Of a stretch of DNA of 15,778 nt, positions 1 through 5,030 are shown one piece after another; the first letter of the stretch is position 1; each line of letters starts with the position of its first letter. Under the pieces are notes generated by a model. It did no database searches and had not been told where the DNA came from. It worked only from the letters and a program-made list of their open reading frames with translations. Made by a program: the position numbers and the translations under genes. Source of the DNA: JBBROH01 sp038229595 (GTDB lineage: Bacteria; Chloroflexota; Chloroflexia; QHBQ01); NCBI GenBank assembly GCA_038229595.1, contig JBBROH010000097.1:1-15778 (forward strand). The letters run 5' to 3'.

Positions 1-480
1 ACCGTCGGCTCCAACCACCACCTTCGCCCGCACCGTCTCGCGCTGGTTGAAGCGTTCTATCTCGGCGAAGACGTAGTCGCCCTCGATTACGAAGCTGCGG
101 GCGCGGGCGCGCAGCCACAAATCTACGCCTGTGTTCATCGCCAGGCGGCTAAGATAGCGGTCAAAGCGTTTGCGGTCTACGACGTAGCCCAGCGGCTGGT
201 GGCGGCCATAGCTGCGGTAGTCTAGCCGCGTCTGCTCGCCAGCCGCCGCGTAGGTGACGAAGCCGTAGACCGGAGCCAGGATGTACTCCTCGTCTACTGG
301 CACCAGGCCATCATCCAGTGCGTGTTCGCTTAGTGCGCCCGAACACTCCACGGGGGTGCCAAGCTCGCTCTTTTTGTCTACGATCAACACCCGCAGCCCG
401 GCCTCGGCAGCAAAGCGGGCGGTTGTCGCCCCCGCTGGCCCAGAGCCAACCACCAGTACATCCACTTCATGGGTCGCCAT
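1..480 (-). CDS. FAD-dependent oxidoreductase, geranylgeranyl-reductase-like family (N-terminal part)
   Basis: The first 160 residues are visible and the gene runs off the left edge of the window. The start is the ATG at 480-478, with GGAGG about 9 bases upstream on the minus strand. Residues 6-36 form a Rossmann dinucleotide-binding fold with GSGPAG at 12-17 and a closing acidic residue (VLIVDK). VDRKRFD at 101-107 and a GADG motif at the visible end are typical of flavoprotein monooxygenase/geranylgeranyl-reductase proteins. PVECSGALS at 43-51 resembles the Cys-containing segment after the FAD motif in archaeal and bacterial geranylgeranyl reductases. Family members reduce prenyl double bonds of lipids, chlorophyll side chains or quinones using FAD. 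The substrate cannot be told here, and the C-terminal substrate region is missing. A general FAD monooxygenase is the alternative. It has its own promoter (550-578). Confidence 0.82.
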   Translation of the reverse strand, partial: MATHEVDVLVVGSGPAGATTARFAAEAGLRVLIVDKKSELGTPVECSGALSEHALDDGLVPVDEEYILAPVYGFVTYAAAGEQTRLDYRSYGRHQPLGYVVDRKRFDRYLSRLAMNTGVDLWLRARARSFVIEGDYVFAEIERFNQRETVRAKVVVGADG

Positions 481-549
481 CCTGCTAACCTCCACTTCCA
501 GAACTACCATCTTCTTCAGAGCTTCTACAGATACTACGTAGCTGTGAAC

Positions 550-578
550 AGTATAGTTCGCTAGCTAACCACTGTCAA
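550..578 (-). promoter_or_regulatory. Sigma-70-type promoter of the FAD oxidoreductase gene
   Basis: On the minus strand TTGACA (578-573) is followed after exactly 17 bases by TATACT (555-550). Transcription should start near 543, giving a leader of about 63 nt before the ATG at 480. The spacer holds an imperfect 14-bp dyad (556-569, GTT-N-GCTAGC-N-AAC), which could be an operator. The hexamers are seen directly; activity is inferred. Confidence 0.75.
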
Positions 579-670
579 CCGCTAAGCTGGGTTCGGCTGG
601 GCCAGGCAGGGTGCAAGCTCCCTTTGGCCGCCAGGGACGAGCAGCCAGGCAGGCGCGCTCACAGGTTGCA

Positions 671-709
671 GTTACGGTGACGTAGGGAGGTTGTAACAGT
701 CACCGTAAC
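671..709. repeat. 11-bp perfect inverted repeat
   Basis: GTTACGGTGAC at 671-681 is repeated in exact reverse complement at 699-709, with 17 bases between. It sits in the 320-base gap between the Ldi-like gene and the FAD oxidoreductase gene, about 95 bases upstream of the latter's -35 box. It could be an operator pair or a hairpin ending the Ldi-like transcript. No T-run follows on either strand, so a factor-independent terminator is unlikely. Confidence 0.7.
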
Positions 710-732
710 CCGCTGATCAGGGGAGAGGCTGA

Positions 733-753
733 GTTAGAGTTACAGTTACGGTG
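733..753. repeat. GTTA-N-N hexamer run repeating the same half-site
   Basis: Three consecutive hexamers GTTAGA, GTTACA and GTTACG (733-750) end in a further copy of the GTTACGGTG core seen at 671-679. With GTAAC at 693-697 and 705-709 this makes five GTTAC/GTAAC sites in about 80 bases. The sequence elsewhere in 481-802 shows no coding potential that I can support. Confidence 0.55.
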
Positions 754-802
754 CGCGTGCCAGCCGACTGCCCAGGGCAAATCCCACTGTCGAAACCCAG
801 TG

Positions 803-2203
803 TCAGCAGGGCTGGTGCAGGCGGATCGTCTCGCCAGCGTAGACGCGCTCAATGGTGGCGACGGGCGGCGCACTGATGTTGGCGAACTCAAGCTCTAGCC
901 CGCTAGCGTCGCGTTGCGGGCGCAGGGTGAGGTGCAAGACGTGGGCGGCTGCGTCGTAGTATGCCTCGGTGACGACGACCGCCTCTGGGCCGACGGCTGC
1001 GCCAGCCAGTTGCAGTGCAGCCAGGTGGGGTTGGCTGAAGCGGGCGGGGTCGTGGGCGGCCAGGATAGCCTGCGACCAGCCAGCCCCCTGCGGCCCTGCG
1101 ACGCTGCCGAGGGCAAACAGGCTGCTGGCGTAGAGGGTGCGTGGTGCAGCCCAGCAAGCGGTCTCCCCGCCGCGCTGCTCCAACTGCCAGTGGGCGCGGG
1201 CGTAGTCGTGCAGGCTGGCCGCAGTCGTGGGGTCGCCGAACTCGCGGGCGGCAACGTAGGCGAAGCCGCTGTTCACCGCCCGGTCGCTAATCTCCAGCCC
1301 CTCGGTAGCTGGGCCACTGGGCAGGTAGCGGCCCTGTGGGGTGCGCCGCGTTGCTTTGCGGATGCGCGGGTAGAGTTCCAGCCCCACGCTGGGCGAAAAC
1401 GGCCTGAGCAACCCCACCCCCCAGGCATCGGTGAAGTTGAAAGCAACCGGGGTCGAAATCTTCATCTCCTTCATGTAGCAAACGCAGAGTACGCCGTGCT
1501 TCATCGTCGGGAACCAGCCCAGCCGCATATGCTCCTGCGACCAGGCCAGCCACTCTGCGTTGACGGCGGCGTAGCCAGTGCCGTAGAGTTGGTCGTGTAG
1601 CACATTACTCGCCATTGCATGGTTGTTGCAGGCGATGTAGACGCAGCCCGGTTCGCAAGGCACGCCATGAAAGTCGTTCTCCACCTGCTGGCGGTGGATG
1701 GTAGCGGCTATCTCGTGGTAGTTGTGGCTAAACTCACGCCCGCGCTCGTCGGTCAGGCTGAAGTTGTGGTCGCTGAACTGCTGATCGCCCGTCGTTTTGG
1801 CATAGAGGCCGAGCATGGTGGCGAGGTGGCCGCTGTACTGCACGTTGCCCCAGGCAAGCGGGTCTGGCGACACCCCGAAGTTGGGTGGCAGCGCGTCTGG
1901 TACGCCAGCGGTGTGCTGCCAGAACCGCCAGGTGCGGAAGTCCTGCATCTTGTGGATCGCACCTTGCAGAGCCAGGGCGTAGGGCTGGCGGTAGGCAGGG
2001 GTGAGGGTTGCCAGCGCAGCAACAGCATAGCTGGCGAAGGCGATCTGGTAGCGCAGGGCGAAGTTGGCGTTCTGCGACTGTGGCACGTAGAAGGCGGCCC
2101 AGTCGTCGCCAGCCAAAGCGCGATAGAGGTAGCGTAGGTAGCCCCCTTGCTCGTCGCTCATCGTCAGGCCCAGGTTCGTTGTTGCCGCTACTGTAGCTGC
2201 CAT
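803..2203 (-). CDS. Linalool dehydratase/isomerase (Ldi)-like protein
   Basis: This 466-aa protein matches, from memory, the Castellaniella defragrans linalool dehydratase/isomerase pattern over most of its length. Landmarks are D33/D34 with Y39, the 'Y-x-GHL' segment (H126), 'MLGLYAKTTGD' (130-140), 'GVPCEP' (C183), 'ACNN' (C192), 'LYGTGYAA' (206-213) and 'FTDAW' (257-261). The two cysteines are nine residues apart and D33/Y39 six apart, as in Ldi, where Asp, Tyr, His and two Cys line the active site between (alpha,alpha)6 subunits. Ldi interconverts linalool with myrcene plus water, and with geraniol. Differences: no signal peptide is seen (the Castellaniella enzyme is periplasmic), about 15 residues are inserted near 142-160, and a tail of about 55 residues follows 410. 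I chose the ATG at 2203 because GGGGG lies about 9 bases upstream and similarity begins after it; an open frame extends further upstream but would overlap the divergent gene. The natural substrate is unknown. Confidence 0.78.
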   Translation of the reverse strand: MAATVAATTNLGLTMSDEQGGYLRYLYRALAGDDWAAFYVPQSQNANFALRYQIAFASYAVAALATLTPAYRQPYALALQGAIHKMQDFRTWRFWQHTAGVPDALPPNFGVSPDPLAWGNVQYSGHLATMLGLYAKTTGDQQFSDHNFSLTDERGREFSHNYHEIAATIHRQQVENDFHGVPCEPGCVYIACNNHAMASNVLHDQLYGTGYAAVNAEWLAWSQEHMRLGWFPTMKHGVLCVCYMKEMKISTPVAFNFTDAWGVGLLRPFSPSVGLELYPRIRKATRRTPQGRYLPSGPATEGLEISDRAVNSGFAYVAAREFGDPTTAASLHDYARAHWQLEQRGGETACWAAPRTLYASSLFALGSVAGPQGAGWSQAILAAHDPARFSQPHLAALQLAGAAVGPEAVVVTEAYYDAAAHVLHLTLRPQRDASGLELEFANISAPPVATIERVYAGETIRLHQPC

Positions 2204-2225
2204 ATCTCTACCCCCTTGCCCGGTA

Positions 2226-2254
2226 ATTATACCACCTGAGAGGAGCAGTGATGA
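2226..2254 (-). promoter_or_regulatory. Probable promoter of the Ldi-like gene
   Basis: The 47-base gap between the two divergent start codons contains a perfect minus-strand TATAAT (2231-2226), 22 bases before the ATG at 2203. The -35 hexamer at 17-bp spacing (TCATCA, 2254-2249) is poor and would lie over the first codons of the methyltransferase gene. No good plus-strand promoter is visible here, so the methyltransferase promoter may lie within the Ldi-like gene. Confidence 0.4.
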
Positions 2255-2964
2255 CCAAGCGCACCATCCGCGCCCGCCTCCGTCACGCGGCGTTTGAGGC
2301 TCTCTACCACCAATTCGCCTGGGCCTACGATTGGGTAAGCCGCACCTTCTTCCGCGACCAGTGGCGGCGGTGGCAGCTTGCCGCCCTACCCCACCTGCGC
2401 GGGCGGCGGGTGCTAGAACTCGGCCCCGGCACCGGGCGGCTGCTGGCCCGGCTGGCAATTGACGGCTACTACGTGGTCGGCCTCGAACTCTCGCCCGCCA
2501 TGCTGGGCCAGAGTGTACGGCGGCTGCGACGGCTGACGGTAGTGCAGCGCAGCCGCGTGGCCTTGCTGCGTGGAAGTGGCCTGACCATCCCCCTGCGGAG
2601 CGGTAGCATGGACAGCATCCTCGCTACCTTCCCCAGCGACTACATCAGCGCACCCGCCACCCTGCGCGAAGTTGAGCGCGTGCTAGCGGCTGGTGGCAGG
2701 CTGGTGCTAGTACCAGGCGGCCTGCTGCTGCCCAGCAACGCGCCCGCCCGCTTGCTCAACCAGGTGGGTGGCGTAGTCTACGGCGACCAATCGCCCAGTG
2801 CATCGTTCAGCCGCAAGTTGGCGGCGCAACTGACCGCCCTCGGCTTCAGCGTGCGTCACGAGCAGTGGCGCAACACGCAGGGGGTCGCCTTCATCCTCGT
2901 GGCAGAGAAGCAGTGGATCGCCCCTTGCTTAGCAGGTACGATGGAGAAGTCTAGCGCGGGTTGA
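2251..2964 (+). CDS. Class I SAM-dependent methyltransferase
   Basis: A 237-aa cytosolic protein with a Rossmann methyltransferase core. Motif I VLELGPGTGR at 54-63 binds S-adenosylmethionine, and the acidic residue after VVGLE (E79) fits the ribose-binding motif II. A LREVERVLAAGGRLVLV stretch resembles the post-motif-III region of UbiE/Methyltransf_11 proteins. I prefer ATG 2251 over GTG 2248 because AGGAG (2241-2245) is then five bases away. The C-terminal residues after the core look poorly conserved. The acceptor cannot be named; related proteins methylate small molecules, lipids or quinones. It is divergent from the Ldi-like gene, and its stop overlaps the convergent next gene by 14 bases. 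Confidence 0.85.
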   Translation: MTKRTIRARLRHAAFEALYHQFAWAYDWVSRTFFRDQWRRWQLAALPHLRGRRVLELGPGTGRLLARLAIDGYYVVGLELSPAMLGQSVRRLRRLTVVQRSRVALLRGSGLTIPLRSGSMDSILATFPSDYISAPATLREVERVLAAGGRLVLVPGGLLLPSNAPARLLNQVGGVVYGDQSPSASFSRKLAAQLTALGFSVRHEQWRNTQGVAFILVAEKQWIAPCLAGTMEKSSAG

Positions 2965-3529
2965 AGCTGACGCTCGTCGCGGCGGTACGTCCGTCGCTAG
3001 TGGTCAGTTGCACGTCAACCCGCACCGACTGCCCCTCAGTTGCCTTGCCAATGCGCCGTACACAAGTGGCGACCCCTTCTGCGTCAGTGTCAGCAGCGCA
3101 GGTAGGTTTTACCGTCTTGTAATTCCAGGTGGCAACCATCTGTGCGCCTGCAATCGGCTTACCAGCCTCGGTCAGGCGCACGGTAAGCGTGATCTCAGAG
3201 CCAGTCTCTGGGTTGTCGTCGCTAATGCTAGCTTCGGCCTTGAGCGTGTCGGTAGCCGCTGCGCCTTGTGCAGCCTCGTGTGCGTTAGCAGGGCTGCCAG
3301 CGTGCAGGTCTAGGCTAGTGGCAGGCTGGCTGGCCGCGAGGGGTTGGCGTAGAGGAATCTCGATAGCCTGCTCGTCCTGCAACTCGTCGTCATCTTCTTC
3401 CTGCAACAGCCAGGCCAGGGCGGCCAGGAAGCCGAGCAGCAGGCCCAGCAGCCAGCCGCCGAGCGGGGCGAACAGGAACCTGCGCCGCCACCAGGGTTGC
3501 TTGTCAAAATGTCGCATTGGGCGATTCAT
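2951..3529 (-). CDS. Membrane-anchored protein with C-terminal bacterial Ig-like domain
   Basis: A 192-aa protein with basic N-terminal residues and one hydrophobic segment (about residues 19-42), then an acidic patch (EEDDDELQDEQ), a low-complexity Ala/Ser-rich spacer (about 55-95) and a C-terminal beta-rich domain (about 96-192). The C-terminal domain has the pattern of invasin/Big_1-type Ig-like modules: SDDNPETGSEITLTVRLTEAG, then GAQMVATW, then DAEGVATC. Two cysteines flanking the loop (PTCAADTDAEGVATC) could form a disulfide outside the cell. The likely topology is an N-terminal anchor with the Ig-like domain outside. The start at 3529 follows AGGAAGGG closely; the ATG at 3517 is also possible. 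It has a good promoter (3562-3590). The role, such as surface spacer or adhesion, is not determined. Confidence 0.72.
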   Translation of the reverse strand: MNRPMRHFDKQPWWRRRFLFAPLGGWLLGLLLGFLAALAWLLQEEDDDELQDEQAIEIPLRQPLAASQPATSLDLHAGSPANAHEAAQGAAATDTLKAEASISDDNPETGSEITLTVRLTEAGKPIAGAQMVATWNYKTVKPTCAADTDAEGVATCVRRIGKATEGQSVRVDVQLTTSDGRTAATSVSFNPR

Positions 3530-3561
3530 CCCTTCCTAAAAGTCCTTTTGCATCAAGGCCG

Positions 3562-3590
3562 ATTATAGCAGAGTGGCAGGCTATAGACAA
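3562..3590 (-). promoter_or_regulatory. Promoter of the Ig-like membrane protein gene
   Basis: On the minus strand TTGTCT (3590-3585) is followed after 17 bases by a perfect TATAAT (3567-3562). The predicted start near 3555 gives a leader of about 26 nt. It is back-to-back with the plus-strand promoter at 3603-3632. Confidence 0.65.
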
Positions 3591-3602
3591 GCAGCCACTT
3601 AC

Positions 3603-3632
3603 TTGAAAGCGCGGCGGTGGGTGTGTTAGAAT
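3603..3632 (+). promoter_or_regulatory. Promoter of the small helical protein gene
   Basis: TTGAAA (3603-3608) is followed after 18 bases by TAGAAT (3627-3632). Transcription would start near 3639, about 37 bases before the ATG at 3676. Confidence 0.6.
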
Positions 3633-3675
3633 GAATGGCAATAGCAAACCGGGCTGCTAGAGAAGGAAGTGCGCG

Positions 3676-4086
3676 ATGGGCGGCGACAACAACCAGCCAA
3701 GAGACGAAACCACCTTGCTGGCCGAGCGGCTCCTGGCTGTGCGCCGCGCAGTGTTGACCCAGGTTCTCGCCCACCCACCGAGCAAGCCGGTGCCAGAGGA
3801 GGTGCGCCGCCACAGCGCGATGTACCTGCGCCGCTTCTACGATGCCTTCACCGAGTTCATCCTCACCAACAAGATTGAGCAGTTCAAAGCCCGCCGCGAA
3901 CCGATGCGCCGAGCGATGCTAGAGGCGGGGCTGCCGAGCGACGTGGCGATTGAGATGGACAAGATCGTGGCCGCCGAACTGGTGCGCCAACTGCCCGACT
4001 ACGCAGGCACCATCCTGGATCGGACGTTCCGTTCGCAGATGACGGTGGTGGAGACCAACATCAAGCGGTTTTTGGATCGCACTTAG
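3676..4086 (+). CDS. Small all-helical protein of unknown function
   Basis: A 136-aa, charged, apparently all-alpha soluble protein without signal peptide or membrane segment. AGGAAG lies six bases before the ATG, and a good promoter precedes it, which supports a real gene. The helical periodicity (LLAERLLAVRRAVLTQVL; MYLRRFYDAFTEFIL; MTVVETNIKRFLDR) recalls small helical bundle sensory domains such as RsbR-type N-terminal or globin-coupled modules. I see no decisive signature residue, and I do not assign a family. It stands alone on the plus strand, ending one base before the convergent lipoprotein gene. Confidence 0.7.
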   Translation: MGGDNNQPRDETTLLAERLLAVRRAVLTQVLAHPPSKPVPEEVRRHSAMYLRRFYDAFTEFILTNKIEQFKARREPMRRAMLEAGLPSDVAIEMDKIVAAELVRQLPDYAGTILDRTFRSQMTVVETNIKRFLDRT

Positions 4087-4087
4087 C

Positions 4088-4615
4088 CTACTGCGTAGGG
4101 GCAGGCAGCGACCGTTGGAAGTCGTCGCATACGCTCTGGCGGGTGGCAGCGTAGAAGACATAGACCGTATCGCCCGCTGCTTTGTAGGAGTAGTTGGTGC
4201 TACAGGGGCTAAATGCTGACTCGGTAGCCCCGCCGCGCAGCGCACAACTGAGCAGCACGTCGGGGCGGCTCAACATATTCTTGGAAGCGAGCAGGATTAC
4301 CCCCGCCGAGGTGGGGTCGCTCTGCGCGGAGTAGAGACTCCAGCGGATGGTGCCAGTATCGCTGGCGCAACCGCCCAGCCGCCCAGCCACGTTCGCCAGG
4401 GCTGCAAAGCGCAAGTCCCTACCAATCAGCACTGCCAGTGCGCCGCCGCCGCCCAGCACTGCGTTGAGCGCATCCTTGCCGTTCTGCTGGTTGTAGCCCG
4501 CTATGGTCGGCGGCGTAACATCGGCACCGCCCGGCGCATCGCAGGCGGCCAGAGACAATAGCAGAGCCAACACCAGTCCAGCCCGGCTCAGGTGGCGGAT
4601 AGGGGAAGTAGCCAT
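4088..4615 (-). CDS. Small secreted lipoprotein with four extracellular cysteines
   Basis: A 175-aa protein with a classic lipoprotein signal: basic start (RHLSRAG), hydrophobic core VLALLLSL and lipobox LAAC with the lipidated Cys at residue 25. The mature part has four further cysteines (GGCASD, LLSCAL, SPCSTN, SVCDDF), enough for two disulfides, which fits an extracytoplasmic location. I do not recognise the domain. GAGAGGAG seven bases before the ATG supports the start at 4615. On the minus strand a TAGAAT box (4669-4664) lies upstream with only a weak -35. The tRNA operon also lies just upstream on the same strand, so readthrough could contribute to expression. Confidence 0.75.
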   Translation of the reverse strand: MATSPIRHLSRAGLVLALLLSLAACDAPGGADVTPPTIAGYNQQNGKDALNAVLGGGGALAVLIGRDLRFAALANVAGRLGGCASDTGTIRWSLYSAQSDPTSAGVILLASKNMLSRPDVLLSCALRGGATESAFSPCSTNYSYKAAGDTVYVFYAATRQSVCDDFQRSLPAPTQ

Positions 4616-4641
4616 CTTACGCTCCTCTCTAGCTTACAGCA

Positions 4642-4657
4642 GGCGCACAGTTGCGCC
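4642..4657. promoter_or_regulatory. Perfect 6-4-6 palindrome at the start of the lipoprotein transcript
   Basis: GGCGCA (4642-4647), CAGT, TGCGCC (4652-4657) lies between the minus-strand TAGAAT box (4669-4664) and the ribosome binding site of the lipoprotein gene. It would span the expected transcription start, where an operator or a short 5' hairpin would act. The role is inferred. Confidence 0.4.
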
Positions 4658-4690
4658 CCGGCTATTCTACCACACTGCGACGGGCAGCAA

Positions 4691-4718
4691 GAAGCCCCAG
4701 CATTGCTGCTGGGGCTTC
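4691..4718 (-). terminator. Hairpin terminating the tRNA transcript
   Basis: A perfect 12-bp stem (GAAGCCCCAGCA at 4691-4702 paired with 4707-4718) with a four-base loop begins eight bases after the 3' end of tRNA-Glu. The T-run after it on the minus strand is short (TTGCTG), so termination may be partial. Confidence 0.65.
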
Positions 4719-4725
4719 GGTTGCT

Positions 4726-4802
4726 TGGTAGCGCATAGGGGATTCGAACCCCTGATCTCCTCCTTGAAAGGGAGGCGTCCTGGGCCTCTAGACGAATGCG
4801 CC
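4726..4802 (-). tRNA. tRNA-Glu (anticodon UUC)
   Basis: The minus strand folds into a full 77-nt cloverleaf including the encoded CCA. The acceptor is GGCGCAT with ATGCGCT (one terminal G-U pair), the D arm GTCT/GGAC, the anticodon stem CCTCC/GGAGG with loop CTTTCAA (anticodon bases at 4766-4768), and the T arm AGGGG-TTCGAAT-CCCCT. Discriminator A is followed by CCA. It is the second gene of a tRNA-Ile/tRNA-Glu pair, 19 bases after tRNA-Ile. Confidence 0.95.
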
Positions 4803-4821
4803 GTGGGACCACACCTATGGG

Positions 4822-4895
4822 TGAGCGAGCCTGGACTCGAACCAGGGACCTCAGTCTTATCAGGACTGCGCTCTAACCAGCTGAGCTACACGCCC
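4822..4895 (-). tRNA. tRNA-Ile (anticodon GAU) with imperfect acceptor stem
   Basis: The minus strand shows a cloverleaf: D arm GCTC-AGCTGGTTA-GAGC, anticodon stem CAGTC/GACTG with loop CTGATAA (anticodon bases at 4859-4861), and T arm CCTGG-TTCGAGT-CCAGG. The acceptor GGGCGTG against CTCGCTC has a G-U pair at 2-71 and a U-U mismatch at 6-67. Discriminator A is followed by CCCA in the DNA rather than CCA, so the mature end would need trimming and CCA addition. The gene follows a perfect promoter, so it is probably expressed. Confidence 0.88.
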
Positions 4896-4908
4896 ATCGT
4901 GCCTGTAC

Positions 4909-4937
4909 ATTATAAGGCTTGCAGCCAGATTTGTCAA
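4909..4937 (-). promoter_or_regulatory. Perfect-consensus promoter of the tRNA-Ile/tRNA-Glu operon
   Basis: On the minus strand TTGACA (4937-4932), 17 bases, TATAAT (4914-4909), the complete bacterial consensus with ideal spacing. Transcription should start near 4902, seven bases before tRNA-Ile. Confidence 0.9.
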
Positions 4938-4960
4938 GAGTAGGGCTAAACCGTTATAAT
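4931..4960 (+). promoter_or_regulatory. Promoter of the cyclophilin-lipoprotein/GT-C/flippase operon, sharing its -35 with the tRNA promoter
   Basis: TTGTCA (4931-4936), 18 bases, TATAAT (4955-4960), pointing right. Its -35 covers five of the six bases of the opposing tRNA -35 (4932-4937), because TTGTCAA and TTGACAA are near-reverse complements. Transcription should start near 4967, so the in-frame ATG at 4959 cannot be the start codon of the downstream gene. Confidence 0.75.
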
Positions 4961-5030
4961 GGAGCGAACGCGCTTACCCACGCCTGCCGCCCCACCCAAA
5001 CGAGGGCGATGCCAGAAAGGAACCCTTCTT

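Noticed and set aside
785..802. Small hairpin CACTG/CAGTG right after the Ldi-like gene as a terminator
   Set aside because: The stem is only 5 bp with an 8-base loop and no T-run; it could arise by chance.
914..1600. 228-aa open frame on the plus strand
   Set aside because: It is antisense to the Ldi-like gene, has no ribosome binding site or recognisable domain, and is expected in GC-rich coding DNA.
2204..2458. Extension of the Ldi-like protein to 551 residues using an upstream start
   Set aside because: The added 85 residues are Arg/Gly-rich without family similarity, would overlap most of the methyltransferase N-terminal region on the other strand, and bypass the well-placed ATG at 2203 with its G-rich ribosome site.
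2951..2964. 14-base overlap of convergent gene ends as a regulatory antisense device
   Set aside because: Short convergent overlaps are common in compact genomes and nothing else here points to regulation.
4503..4943. 146-aa open frame on the plus strand across the tRNA pair
   Set aside because: Its 'RGFEPLISSLKG' and 'EPGLEPGTSVLSG' stretches are the familiar artefact of translating the antisense of tRNA genes.
4959..5030. ATG at 4959 as the start of the cyclophilin lipoprotein
   Set aside because: The ATG overlaps the TATAAT box and would put 24 charged and proline-rich residues before the signal peptide; the TTG at 5031 has a ribosome site and gives a standard lipoprotein signal.
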